DNA from: Eupeodes corollae
Taxonomy: Eukaryota; Arthropoda; Insecta; Diptera; Syrphidae
DNA length: 64,000 bases
Direction: 5' to 3'
NCBI RefSeq assembly: GCF_945859685.1
Contig: NC_079148.1
Location: 33,677,946-33,741,945 of the forward strand
The notes under the pieces are model-generated. The model had not been told where the DNA came from. It saw only the letters and a program-made list of their open reading frames with translations, and did not search any database. Both the position numbers and the translations under genes were made by a program. Positions 10,275-22,426 of this stretch are shown here, piece by piece (position 1 is the stretch's first letter; the number at the start of each line of letters is the position of its first letter).

Positions 10275-12042
10275 CTTTTTTGTATTGATTTCATAAAACT
10301 TTCCACTTTAAAGTGAATATATTAACGTTTCTTGCCGTTTCATTATTTTTACATGCGAGAGTGTATTGTGTTCGTACAATTGTGAGTTAGAATTTTTTTG
10401 CGAACAAGCTACACACAACATTCGAAATTGTCAAAGTTTTAAGAAAATCGTTTCTTCCCATACAATTTCTAAGTTTTCTTAGTTCGTTCTCTTATAGAAA
10501 TTTTTCCTGGGCACTTGTCCTTAGCATATTTCTATATTTCGACTATTTGACCTTTAGTTCGTGTCCCAGGTTTCATTGTTTGAAAATTATAAACACTAAG
10601 TTTACATTTTTAAATTTATATTATTTATACTTAAACTAATTCTAAGTCTATGATTTGAATGCAAAAATAATTTAAAAAAGTACGTATACGCCTCCGTATA
10701 CCATATGAGTAATTTTTTAATGTATGAGTTTTTTAAACATATTCATACAAAAACATTGGTATGTTTTCTCAATTAAATCAACGTTGGTTGAGTACTTGGA
10801 TGTGGAATTGTTTGTTTAACATACAATAAATATTTTCCGATAGAGAAACAATAAAACTACATTTATTACCTAAGAAGAAAGAAAACGATTATTATATCTT
10901 CAATATAACGATACGCAGTGTATGAACCAGAGACAATAAAGAACAAGAAGTAGAATTTCGATTGATTGCTCTGCAAACCAATATATGTTTGGATATTGCC
11001 CTACCCAGGCTTCCCATTCCATTGCAAAGGACATTAATTTTTCTTTCTTTCTTTTTTTCCCCTTCTCAGCAACGAAAAAGGAAGATACATATACCAAAGA
11101 CCTATACTGACTTTAGAAGACAACGGAAATACACAACACATATCTTTTACGCAATATTGTACATAGCTAGGTAAGCAATAAAAATGGACACCTTTACTTG
11201 GTTTCGTTGCTATAATGGTACACACATAAAGCTTGAGGTGTCTGTCGTCTTGACTGATTTATTGCCAACCAACTTTCGCCCCGTCCTTGTTTGGTCAAAT
11301 GGCATTTTAGAAAGACGATATTTCTATATATTCGTACATTTATATATAAATTGATAATGTTATGTATATTTTTATACAAAAGAAGTTGGAAAAAGCAATC
11401 GAAACAAAAATTATCCCATTTCAAACAAAAGAGAAAGAAATAAGAAGAATTAATTATTCGTTGTAGTTTTGTGATGACTTAAACATTTTATGACATTAGT
11501 GCTTAGCTCATAGAATTTCTTGAAGAGAGAGATAGATTTGGTTTAGGAACATTTCTTTTGAGTTAGGTTTGGAAAGTACATTAATATCAATAATATACCA
11601 AATAGGTTCTTATGATTGTTACAATATGTTGCAAAAAAGTGAAAAGAAAGTTCGGTTTCAGTTCATTTATTTTGTAAATGGGATATCGAAAAGGGTCAAA
11701 GTCCAAGAGTCAAGTCAAACATAAGGTAAATCAAAATCAAATGTCAATCATTAAATGATCACTAAGTGAATCAAAGGTCTCTAGCCAAATTGTTGAATGT
11801 ATACAGTATATTTAAGTGACTCTTAATCGTATGTATTTTTTAATAAATACCTAGGTAAATAATTATATAAATAAGACATTCCATTCTTTTATTGTAAGAT
11901 ATTGGTAAATTTTTTTAGTAAAACTTTGTGTGTGTTGATGAGAATTTTAATTATTTGGAATTATGTATGTGTGGTTTATAAGGAGTGTTTTTAGGGGCTA
12001 AGAACTTTTAACGGAAATAAAACTCTTGAAAATATTTTAGGA
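10275..12042. other. AT-rich intergenic DNA
   Basis: No protein-like frame, RNA gene or recognisable repeat. Short open frames around 10900-11420 have no recognisable motif and biased AT-rich composition. Includes homopolymer-rich tracts only. Confidence 0.6.
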
Positions 12043-12267
12043 TGTCGAAGATATAACCGAATAAAAGTGTCGACTCGGGTTGACTTCAGTTTATTATAAA
12101 AAAAGAATTGAATAAAATATAATTGAGGTTAAGTTAAGTACAAAAATTATTATAGCAAGTATTGTAAAAAATGTATAATGTTAAGAATTATGGTAAGTTC
12201 ACAACAATAGTTTAAGTGTTAAAGATAATAAAATAGAGTTAAGAGTTAAATGTTACCTAATTCAACA
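12043..12267 (-). repeat. Putative 3' LTR of copia-type element
   Basis: On the minus strand the sequence directly after the polypurine tract starts TGTTGAATTAGG and ends at CTTCGACA, giving a 225-bp unit with TG...CA ends. The position just downstream of the copia RNase H and the PPT fits a 3' LTR. No second LTR was found upstream, since the element is 5' truncated, so the outer end at 12043 rests on the TG/CA rule only. Confidence 0.5.
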
Positions 12268-12276
12268 CTCCTCGTC
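12268..12276 (-). promoter_or_regulatory. Polypurine tract of copia-type element
   Basis: On the minus strand reads GACGAGGAG immediately before TGTTGAA, the layout of the plus-strand primer and LTR start in copia-like elements. Confidence 0.6.
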
Positions 12277-14560
12277 AACATTTACATATGTTCAAACTTT
12301 TTTCCAAATGATTGGAAACAAAACAAAAGTTTATCTTTTGGAACCGATTTTGTCAATCCGTCTACAGCCATGAGTTCAGTTTGGAGATAATTGATTTTTA
12401 CTACACCATTCTCAATTGCTTCTCGGATAAAATGGTGTACTTATAAGGCATATGTTTTGTCCTTAATTGCGTGCCTCTATAATTCTGATTGTCGCAATGG
12501 ATTATCGTAGGTTCCACTACATTAACTTTAGGTTCAGCTAATAGAAAACGTAGTGCACAAGCTTCTTTGGCAGCTTCAGTTAGTGCAATATACTCTGCTT
12601 CTGCGCTAGATTTTGTCACTGTTCGTTGTTTTTTGGATTCCCAGCTGATAGAAGCTCCTGAAATTATAAAACAGAAACCGGTTTGAGATTTCCTATCATT
12701 TACATTTTCAGCCCAATTCGCGTCAACATAGCCTATCAAAGGCATATTGGTTTTTCGAAAAATTAGTTTTGCGTCTTTTTCCAGTGTTGTCGACTAAATA
12801 CCGCAAGACGCATCAAGAATCCAATTAATTCTTGGTTCTTTTGTGCTTCAACAGCAGAACGTTCACCAAAGACAGTTGGTTTCTTTTTAAGTTTAAGTTT
12901 GACCTGCATAGGAATAAAATTTGGTTTAGCGTTTTGTGAATTAAACTTGAATAAAAGATTATTTATGTAATTAGTTTGAGAGATTGATTAAGTTTTACCT
13001 TGCTTTTAGATTTCAAGTCTTATGCAAAGAGAAGGATGCCCAAGATCTCTTATATCAAAACTCTCAGAAAGCTTCTGCTTTATTAATTTTATTCTTAATT
13101 TTAAATTTGATGCTACTATTATATCATCTACGTATATTCCTATAATAGTAATTTCCTCTTTATTGATTTTAAAGTAAACAAAATGATCGTATTTTGATTG
13201 GGATAAAGCCAAGTTTTCCAGCTTTTCATTTAATGTTGTGTGCCATTGCCGACTTGCCGGCTTCAGTCCTTAAAGCGCTTTATTCAGGCGGCAAACTTTT
13301 TGTGGCTGATCATTGTCGATAAAACCTTCAGGTTGCTTCACGTGAATCTCCTCCTTAAGTTTTCCGTTTAAAAATGCTGTAACACATCCAGATGATGGAG
13401 TTCTGAATCATACTGAACCGAGCGCATTAATCAGACGAAGTGAACTTTGACGTATGACCGAAAAAAAGTTTCGAAATAGTCGATTCCGAATTTCTGGTTA
13501 GCAACAAGTCTCGCCTTACATCTCTCAATCGTTCCATTTGGATTATATTTTGACTTGAAGACCCACCGAGACCTTGTGGCTTTACGGTTGACTGGTATTT
13601 CGCACAAATTCCAAGTATTACTCTGCATAAGACAGTGATATTCGTCTTTTATTGCTAAAGATCTTTCATTAGCATCAGAAGAATTCATAGCTTCTCTGAA
13701 ATCGGTTGGATCTTCAAGAAAGCTGGTAGTTAAGGCTGATTATACAAATACTTCATCTTGGTAATCTGACCTAAGTCTGTTGTTTATGCGCTCAGAATCC
13801 GTACTCGTTTGCTGTCGTTCTAGTTGAATATCCCCTCTATTATTAGATTGGTTTCCGCATGTAACATTTTCTGTGTCATTGGTTTTTTCATATTCGTCTT
13901 CATTCGTTTCATCTATTTTGTCATTCTTAATTTTCTTTAGTTTTTCAGGTACCTCTACTACCTTTTCTATTTTATTCCAGTTGTTTATATTATATAAAAA
14001 TTACTGTTTTCTGTTTCAGGTTGTTCCATATCAATGATTTCAATAAAACGCACGTCTCTACTTTTCATAATATTTCTCGACGCTGTCTTCCGCAAATAAT
14101 ATACCTTGGACTCTACCGAGTATCCAATTAGAACAGTTTTAGTTTTGATCTGCCTAGGGCTTTGTTCAGATCAAAAGCACGGAAGCCTATTTGACGGACG
14201 AAAATGACTTATGTTCGGTACCAAATCTGTTCATGCGCTCAGCTACGCCGTTCGATTGTCGGACAAGAACTTGGAAAAATCTTGACTTAAAACCTCTCGA
14301 GCGTTGTCACCCCGCAGTGTTTTAATCTTAAAATTTGTCTCGTTCTCAACTTGTTGTTAAAAATTCTGAAAAACACTCAAGTATTCGCTTTTTTGTCTCA
14401 AAAAATATATTAAGACCTTACGACTACGAGAGTAATCGTCAATAAAAGTATCTCAGTGCTCATGGGACTCTCTCGTCATAAAAACTTCCTCATGAGAACT
14501 ATCTTCGACTGTTATGTTCTAGCTAGCATCGTCAAATTAACAGTTTTTTGGATACAACTG
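12277..14560 (-). pseudogene. Copia-type Pol: integrase, reverse transcriptase, RNase H
   Basis: Minus strand, from high to low coordinates: integrase core remnant with FIDDYSR (~14430), KIKTLRGDN (~14320) and the NGVAERMNR motif (~14240); SRDVRFIEI (~14050); RT start with KATRSRWVFKSKYN and RCKARLVA (13590-13500); RT motif C IYVDDIIVA (~13120); RNase H with GYVDANWA, SWESKKQRTVTKSSAEAEYIAL and IHCDNQ (12740-12490). The order integrase before RT defines Ty1/copia. Gag, protease and the 5' LTR are missing; frames shift repeatedly (e.g. ~13430, ~13250, ~12780). An inactive 5'-truncated copy. Confidence 0.88.
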
Positions 14561-15869
14561 TGGTAGTTTTGTATATGTAAGCTCCATCGCTAAAAAAACA
14601 TAATTTTCAAAATAAAATTTGAAAAGTTTAGAAACGTTGTTTGTTTGTCAGTATATTTGTTTCCAAATGGCCGATCGTTAAAATTGTGTTACCAACGTAA
14701 ATATTTGTTCACGAAAAAAATCTGGAAACTGCAAAAGATATTACAGCTGCCCTTGATTTTGTATGACAAAACCTCGAAATGTAATTTTTTAATATGAACC
14801 ATTTATGCATAAAATATCTCGAAAAATCTCAAGAAATTTTGATAAGTTCTATTTCTCAGGATAAAAAAGTTGTAAACAAAAACTATTTAAGTAAACTGTC
14901 ATACAAATAATTCGCCACAAAGTTTTTAGCTTTATCAAACAGTACAGGATCTTATAATATTATCACAAAATAAGTAAGGCAATAGTATGCTATGAGCTGG
15001 CAATAGACCTGATGAGCTGTGGTTTAAATGATAAATCTGTGGCCCCGAGGCAGAACCGCTAAATTCTGTTTTTAAATTTTTTTAGGATAGCAGTTTGAAG
15101 TTTTAAGAAAAAGTTCGGAATTACAAATTGATGTAGAAAACTATTGGATCGTCAGATAGTATTTAAACTAGCATGGATTTAAACATATTAACCCATTCTT
15201 TTGATCCAAAATTTAAAAACAAACCAAACATTGAAATTAAAAGCGTGGGAAGCAAACGAAGCAGTTTAGTTGTTTAGCCTCGGGAGAAATGTTTATACAA
15301 AATATCTTAAGTCGAGTTAAGCTGTTTTTCCTTAAAGTACACTGAATTTTTAGTTTGGCAAAGTCGTCTTAAGTTTTTTTTTTTCTAATTAAATGAGACA
15401 TTTTGCTCCGCGTAACTCGACTTTAGTTATTATTCTATAACTATATTGAGTGAGATATGGCAATAAAATTTTGAGATAAGATTTTTACTCGCTTGAAATC
15501 AAAAATACAATCTTGCTTTTGTATTAGAAAAGACACCAATTTATTGAAAAGTATCTTACACAATATTAAATAATACAAATAAATATTACATCAAGATAAA
15601 ACTATTGAAAAATATAAAATTAACATAACAAAAACCAACAAGAAAGGTAAGGTAGAATTCACACTTCGCAATTTTTTTTAAATTTTTATAAAAAAGTATC
15701 AATATGTATTTAACGTTTTATTAACATACTGAAATGGAATTGAATGTCTTAACAAATATTGAAATCATAAATAGCAAGTTTCTTAGAAAAAAAAGTATTA
15801 GATTTTTTAAGTTTTGCAAATAATAGCAATAGTAATAGTATGGAATAAGGTGAATATAGAAAAATAACA
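14561..15869. other. AT-rich intergenic DNA
   Basis: Nothing coding recognised. I looked here for a second copia LTR and for CTCGAGCGCGTCAGATT-type repeats that would mark the other end of the neighbouring element, and saw neither. Confidence 0.55.
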
Positions 15870-17730
15870 TTAATTTATATCATCTTCACTTTCTATATCA
15901 GGATGTGTGTCTAGTGCAGTTGAAGTTGTGCGAAGGCCTTGACAAAACTCATGAAATTCGGGATTAATATATTGCATCAATTCCACAAGATCCTTCTTAT
16001 TTTCAGCAGATATATTTGGTACATCTTTAATAATTTTAAGATCGCTTAGTGAAAAAGTAGAAGATCCTGTTTTTGCCAATGATAATATTTTTAATTTGTT
16101 TAATTGGCATTGGTGTATCGAATGCACCTTACGGTGTTCCAAACAAATTGTTCTCCTTCTAAATTAGATCGTTTCCAATTCAAATTGGTTTCTGACATTT
16201 CACAAAAATTGATAAATTCAGCTTGTTTCATTTATAGTACCTTTATTTTGGAATTAATACCACGAATAAACTGGTACCAATCTCTAGGGACACTAATTTC
16301 AACATTTGACTTTTTTTTTTCCTTTCAATTAGGGCATGATAAGAATCGCATTCAATATGTGTTTGGCCAAGCTCTAAGAACTTGTGATCAATATATAAAA
16401 TTGATGAATTTTTTTTTAGAAAAAGGGAAAGATAGCAGCCACGAACGAGTTTTTATTTTGGCCAGACCATGAATGGCTGTTAAATGTTATTTTACGATCA
16501 CTTGGTGGTTACGACCTAAGAAGTTTAAAAATGCAGAAAGAAATCTTATTCCCACCCCTAAGCGCTATACCTTCGTGCCACATATAGCAGCCAGAAAAAT
16601 TAGTCATTAAATCATGTACCGTAACATTGAAAGTCCATAGTTGCCTTTTGTAAAAACTTAAGGAGTTTTTTGGAAAACGCGTTGGCAGACATTGCTGTTA
16701 GTCAAATGCAAAGGCTCTCATGCTTTGATTTTGCTTCGCGTTTTCCTTATCAATCTTTAGATGTAATTTTTTTTTCTCGAATAATATCTTTTTCTCTTCA
16801 TAGTCTTGAGCAACTTTAATTTTAGATATAAATGTATCACAATTTGAACAGCTGTCTAATTTAGGGGCTTTAAACTTAAGATTCATAGTTTGGAATATTT
16901 CAGCATATTTGGTCATGCTCACAGGGCTATCTACTTCTTCTTTATACATGCGGTGCATTGTTTCCAGATTTAAGCTCCCATGAATATATTTTTGGGATGT
17001 ATCCCTACGGTTATAGTGGCGTTCATATGCTAGACATTTTTGTATGTGCCGCTTTATTTTTTCTTCTTTCTCTTGACTAGTTTTGTTGGGAGGAGTTTTT
17101 TTCCAAGACAATTTTTAAATGGCAAAGTCGGACATGACAGTTTTTTACAAATTACACTCCTAATAAAACTTTCATTTTCATCAAAGCACTGTGTAAAATG
17201 TTTTCGACAAATTTCAGAACGTTTTCCAGCATGCTCCGAAAATATAAAATGGTATTTTGACGATTACGTTTTCGTTCAGTTTAATTTGTCCGCGTATCAC
17301 AGGTTTCCAATACATAGAATACGTTGAGCATAAGATCCCAGGGACTATAGTGATTGAAAATGGATTGAACATTTTAAATGAAAATTTTACCTGGCAATCA
17401 AATCGACACCTACCAAATGGTTGAACAATTCTGGCCTGCTTAATTACTCCAGAAGTAGATTCATAAGCTTTTCCAACATTTCTGGATATCTGTCGGCAAA
17501 GTCTTTTATTTTCACGTTTTGATTCTTTTAGGACTATTGGCTGTTGAGTTGGGATATTTTCAATCTCTTCATCATCGGTGCATGAATCATGAGAAGTAAT
17601 TTGAAAATCGGGATCTTTAAAGAAATCATTAAAATCTTCCCATTCGGTAAGATCATCGCAGTTAATACAGACATTTTCCTTGTCTTAGTTCCTAGCTGTT
17701 GCCAAATATTGGTCTTCAAATGTAATAGTT
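15870..17730 (-). pseudogene. Relic of a multicopy transposase-like protein (FD-QQ-LPT / YKRQLW family)
   Basis: Minus strand. From the 5' side: a C/H-containing segment with RKHFTQCFDENESF (~17200); NRRDTSQKYIHGSLN, YKEEVDSPVSMTKY, LKFKAPKLDSCSNCDTF and a lysine-rich coiled segment (17111-16698, open for 137 codons); then, in shifted frame, QQCLPTRF and FYKRQLW (~16680-16635), GCYMWHEGIALRGGN (~16592-16545), HALIERKKKKS and VPRDWYQFI (~16340-16262); and a tail ending in acidic residues (16142-15870). I recall this motif series from a large, unnamed insect and cnidarian protein family that looks like a DDE-type transposase, but I cannot name its superfamily. Broken by several frameshifts; introns cannot be excluded. 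Confidence 0.6.
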
Positions 17731-17865
17731 AAATACCATCCATTCATTGAAGATTTTGTTTCGAATTCGTTGTATGGAATTGACTGAAAATAATAATCTG
17801 ATTCAATTGTTTCATCTGAATAATCATACGATGAATAATTTAGTGATATTTCATTATTATAGTAG

Positions 17866-19510
17866 GGGAGCCCAGGATGCTAAATCGGGATTTACTCGAG
17901 CGTCAAAGAGACCTATTAGATTGCGAAGCTTAGATGATAAGAACAAAAAAAATCTTATATCATATATACACTTTCATCAGTGGGGGGAGCGGCTATAAGT
18001 TTTCAATAATGTAGTTGCATGGACTGGACATACTCGAGCGCGTCAGATATTAATAGCATCCATGTTCTACGTATTTTTGAAAATATGCGTATGTTAATCT
18101 GACCGTTTCCATGATGGGGGTGGTCGTACGTAAGGGTTGAAAACGGTAAAAAAAAAAAATTTACCGAGCGCGTCAGATTTTCAAAGGGGATGTTAAGTGA
18201 ACCTAAAAGAACGCTCTTATGTAATAATCTGACGATTTGGATGTGACCCAAACTCGCGGCCATTATTAGAACTTGCAAAAAAAAATCGCCATTTTTAAAT
18301 ACTCGAGCGCGTCAGATTTTGATGTATATGGTTCATGTATATACCCTAAACTTGTTGTCTCTTAATCTGACGATTATCTGGAGGGATTCGCCTAATCTGA
18401 CAATGGAAAGATTTTTTTTTTTAATCTTTTAACAAATTGGAGAGCTAAAAAAATAGCATGCAAGGAAAACAGTATATATTCTTAGAAGTAAAAAACTTTT
18501 ATTTATCAGTATAAAGATAAATATAAGGAATATAAAGAATATACATTTTTTTGAGAATCTTTTTTTCAATCATCATCTTCGTCGGTAGAATCATCTTCCT
18601 ATAGTGTGCCCAAGCAGGGGCAGCACGCCCCCATACACTGCTCGGTGTGGCGTACACCCAAACTCGCACACATCCCACTGTTGCATACACTACACTCACG
18701 CCTACTATTATTACTATCAAAATAAGACCACTCAAGCAAAAAAAAGAATTAAATTAAAATAGTAGTTGCGGTTATTTTCAATTTTCTCAAAAACTAAAAG
18801 ACATAAAATCATCTAGTTTTCGATTTTTATTTTTGATCAAAATCAAATAAGAGCAAGAAATTCTGAAATAAAAACAATGGTAGATAATCTCAAAGTATTG
18901 AAAAACTACACTTTAAACCTTTTTTTTTTAACATTTTTACTCAAATTTTGAGTTTAAAATTAAATTTTTCAAAAACTACGCATAGTTGTGACTTGATTAA
19001 AAACTGGCTAATAAAACAGAATGTTGGCTTTAAAAAAATGTATAAATTTTAATTGTAAGTATCACCGTTATTTTTTAATAATTTGTTTCCATTTTAAATA
19101 ATAATTTTTTAAAATTGCCCCTCCCCTCACTTTGGCTAACGGAAATCGTCAGATTATATATTATTTGTGAACGTTGAATTATTACCTTCAAAATAAAAAA
19201 AAATTCAGCCACGCTCGAGAAAGTCAAAATGACGTTTTTTTTACAAGTTTGTAACCCGCCTACTTCTTATCGTCAATAGAAAATTGTCAGATTAGTGGAA
19301 TATACACTTTTTAGCATATAACTAACTTACCCTACCTTAATCTTACGCGCTCGAGAATTTCAGATGATCAATTTTTTTTACTAATCTGATCCTTTAACCT
19401 TGACGCGCGGCCACATATACGGGGCTTATACTTGGTGGAGGAATTCAATGGGGACTAGGTACCTCCCTGTGTATTAATCTGCCGCGCTGGTGCTGTAGTA
19501 AATCCCAAAA
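17866..19510. mobile_element. Inverted array of CTCGAGCGCGTCAGATT repeats (foldback-like element)
   Basis: Left cluster: CTCGAGCG-type blocks at 17895, 18033, 18163 and 18302, alternating with TAATCTGAC blocks at 18094, 18225, 18363 and 18393, in units of ~130-138 bp. Right cluster in mirror orientation: TCGTCAGATTA (19147), CGCTCGAG (19211), TTGTCAGATTA (19277), CGCGCTCGAG (19347), AATCTGAT (19382). The outer blocks GGGATTTACT (17887-17896) and AGTAAATCCC (19497-19506) are exact inverted repeats 1.6 kb apart. Within each unit CGCGTCAGATT and AATCTGACG can pair. This looks like the subterminal repeats of a DNA transposon; the superfamily is unknown to me. Confidence 0.65.
18555..18720 (-). 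pseudogene. Cysteine-rich, acidic-tailed coding scrap inside the inverted array
   Basis: One minus-strand frame reads ECSVCNSGMC...VRHTEQCMGACCPCLG, then, after a stop, EDDSTDEDDD and another stop. The spacing of C, H and C residues looks like a zinc-binding C-terminus, as found at the ends of some transposases, and the acidic end resembles a protein terminus. It lies in the AT-rich centre between the two repeat clusters, as expected for the last bit of an element's own protein. Short, broken and tentative. The longer open frame over the same DNA lacks this pattern and is probably a shadow. Confidence 0.35.
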
Positions 19511-22411
19511 TCCCTTCTTGTCAACGGGATGTGTAGACGTGCAAGCTTCAAGTATTATATGCCCTGGGCAATCATAAAGAAAATATTCGTTTCATTTTTT
19601 GCCATTAATCTAATGTGTACCTTATTTGCTTACCACTATTCTGCATTACAAAATTATATGATCGATTCGATGTTTCTGTAAATCATAAAAAAATATTCTT
19701 GAAACCAACACAAGATTCATATTTACAAAAATGGCAATGAAATGCTCACAACAAAAACCTCTTTATTCAATTCAAAAGTGCGTTGTTTGATAGTGACAAT
19801 TTTGTTACTGAAATATTTGAGAATTAGGTGTACAAAGCTTAAGTATTTTGTTGAGGTTAAGGCTTGACATTTCCTTTAGTGAATCCAAAAAAATTATGAA
19901 TTTATTTAAACTTGGTTGTATTCTTTTAATAATTAAATAGCCTTATTTTGATAAATTGTACATTCAAACATAAGGTTTTTGTAACTGTGCCATTAAGCTT
20001 CAGTAAAACGTTAATATTTAATAAATATTTTGAGCAACAAACACCAAAACCACAAAAAATTAGCAATGCATTTTCTTAAAATTTGTATTTCCAAACTCAG
20101 CTAAATTTCTAAGCGGACTGGACCGATTCGATTCCTCTACAATAATTGTGTGATTCTTTCACATAATGTTACAACCTTATTTCTTACCAAATTAAGCAAA
20201 ATATCGAAATCCTTACATTAAATTACAGCCAAATTGAAAACCTCCTTTTTCAAAGTAAATAAACATAAAATTGAAGGTCCCATAGGATATGGATATGTTT
20301 CTCATTCTCAGTATTCACATCAACGACCAACGAAAGGAAATATTTTCAAACCAAAATCACTACGCATAAAGACAACTATTTAGTTTTCTAAAATACAGAC
20401 ATATCCCTTTCCCTGTATCCTTTGCACAGACAGACATGACCAGGACGACACACATCAAAAGGATCCCTGTAGGGAAAGTTATTTCAGCCATTCGTGTGGG
20501 AATATGTAGGTACATATGTCAGCATCTGACATCAAATGTGTCCGTCATTTCATTTGAATTTTAGTCACTCGTCGTCGTCAGGATGATGGCGAACGCTCGC
20601 TCACTCTTTAATAAAATTCGTATAACAATATGATACTCAGTGTCAAAAGAACAGCGGAAAATTTGCGTTTAAGAGAAGATAAAAAAAACAAAGAAAGACT
20701 CTTTTAACATTAAATTGTTAAAATTAAGTATTTTTTTTGTAATTGAACAAAAATCTTTCTTATTTTTCCAATTAGAACATTTATTTTTAAAATGGTATAT
20801 TTTTGTTTACATTTTCAATTTTTCATGAAAATGTTCCACTGTTTGACGTGGGCACCATATGGCATTTGTGGGAATTCAATTGCAAGCATCTGATGCCGTG
20901 CTGCTCATGGTTTTGTGTCTTTTTTCGGCTTGTCCTTTGACGATGTATGTAGGTTGTTGTGTATTTATCCCGCCCACAACAAAATTCACAGCTGAAGCTT
21001 ATTGGAACACAAAAATGGTCATTCCCGTTGTGCCCGTCATCGCCACCGTATACAGTGTCTCTATACTATATGCCAATGGCATTTTAGATGGCTGGAATGT
21101 GTCAGCACAAGGACACGCTAACGCTAAGTAGATAAACTCCCTGTACCCGCACATCCTTTGTATATGCTTCTGCATACGCGGACGCGAAGCCGAAACGGTA
21201 TAGGTACAGTGGATATACAATAATATGAGTACAACGGATGAGACAAATCAATTTATCGGGAGGATCATACCTATACCAAACCTATGCATATGGTTCTATG
21301 AAGAACAAGAAGCGTGTTTTGTGTTCGTTCATCGTTCCATATCAACACAATATTGTTCGTCCCTCTCCCCTGCACCCACACTGATGATGATGATGGTCTT
21401 GGTCTATGATCTGATGATGACGATAAGGTTTGTTTGTTTTGCAACAGGATGCTTGATGATTTTCATTCGTCCTGTTTGCAGTTGTTTTATTTGAATTGAA
21501 GTTTATAGGTGGGTAGGATGGATACAGAAGCAGTAGCTCTTTTATTTATTTTTTTTGTATTCTCAGCCATCAGGTTGTTAAAGCCTATAAAATGCTCATA
21601 ATGTCTGATGTCGATTTTAAATGTCCTTCAAAGAATCATCATCGTTTCGTTTTTGTTTTACATTTTTTTCTTTTTTATTGGTTGGTTCATTTAAATTTGC
21701 TAAAACCACAAGACAAAATGGTCAGTTTAATTAAAATGGTTTTGGCTTTAGAGGTTTTTGATTTAAAATATTCAATTCAATGTGGGAATTCTTTTTCTGT
21801 GATGCGAAGGACGAATGCTTATAATCATCAACGAACAGGTGATTTTACTTGTGCTGATTTGAAAAAATGTTGGTATTTTTTTTGGATTCTTTTATTCCTT
21901 TTTAAATGTGTGGTGCAGATTTTTACACTTGGTCAATATGATTCATAGAGTTGGCTGAACATATTTTTTTTTTTGATGTTATAATCTTAAAAAGGTGAGG
22001 ATTTTTTACACATGGTGTAAGTTTTGTCTGCAAAAAGAAGAACAAAAGCGAAATAAAATGAAATCACATTCCTAGAAAAGTTTTGAGTTCGTCTCGTGAA
22101 AGTAAAACAATAAATACTTTAATAAATCTAAGTGGAAAATATAAGGTCATAGAATTTTTCTCAGAATAAAAGGGCACATAATAAAAGTGCAGCTTTTACC
22201 TTTTTTTCATGTTCCTACAAATATTACTTTTGTATACAATATTTAGCTTGTTTATTGTTTGTACATTGATGTAAAGTTTGTAATGGAAAACATACATTTT
22301 GCAAATAAAAAAATAAATACTTTTTTCAAGTTAAATACAAAGTTTAAATTTATTTATTTATTTATGCAAATAATTTTTTTAACACAGGTTTATTCTCAAA
22401 ATTAATGCAAC
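19511..22411. other. Intergenic DNA without supported genes
   Basis: 19511-20850 is AT-rich and featureless. 20850-21500 is less AT-rich, with GATGAT-type simple sequence near 21380-21420; open frames of 70-118 codons here have no recognisable domain or consistent composition. Unique non-coding host DNA is the simplest reading. Confidence 0.5.
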
Positions 22412-22426
22412 GTATTTTATGAACTC
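22412..22426. repeat. Left target-site duplication of SINE S1
   Basis: GTATTTTATGAACTC at 22412-22426 is repeated exactly at 24237-24251. These 15 bp bracket the interrupted SINE and prove it inserted as one unit before, or together with, the element it contains. Confidence 0.9.

Noticed and set aside
18499..18735. 78-codon minus-strand frame with a hydrophobic start
   Set aside because: Another frame over the same DNA carries the structured Cys/His pattern and acidic tail; this one looks like a shadow.
20859..21494. Open frames of ~90 codons in a less AT-rich region
   Set aside because: No domain, motif or continuity; simple GATGAT sequence and overlapping frames on both strands.
21592..21948. 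118-codon plus-strand frame
   Set aside because: Phe/Leu/Lys-rich composition expected of AT-rich DNA; no motif or gene context.
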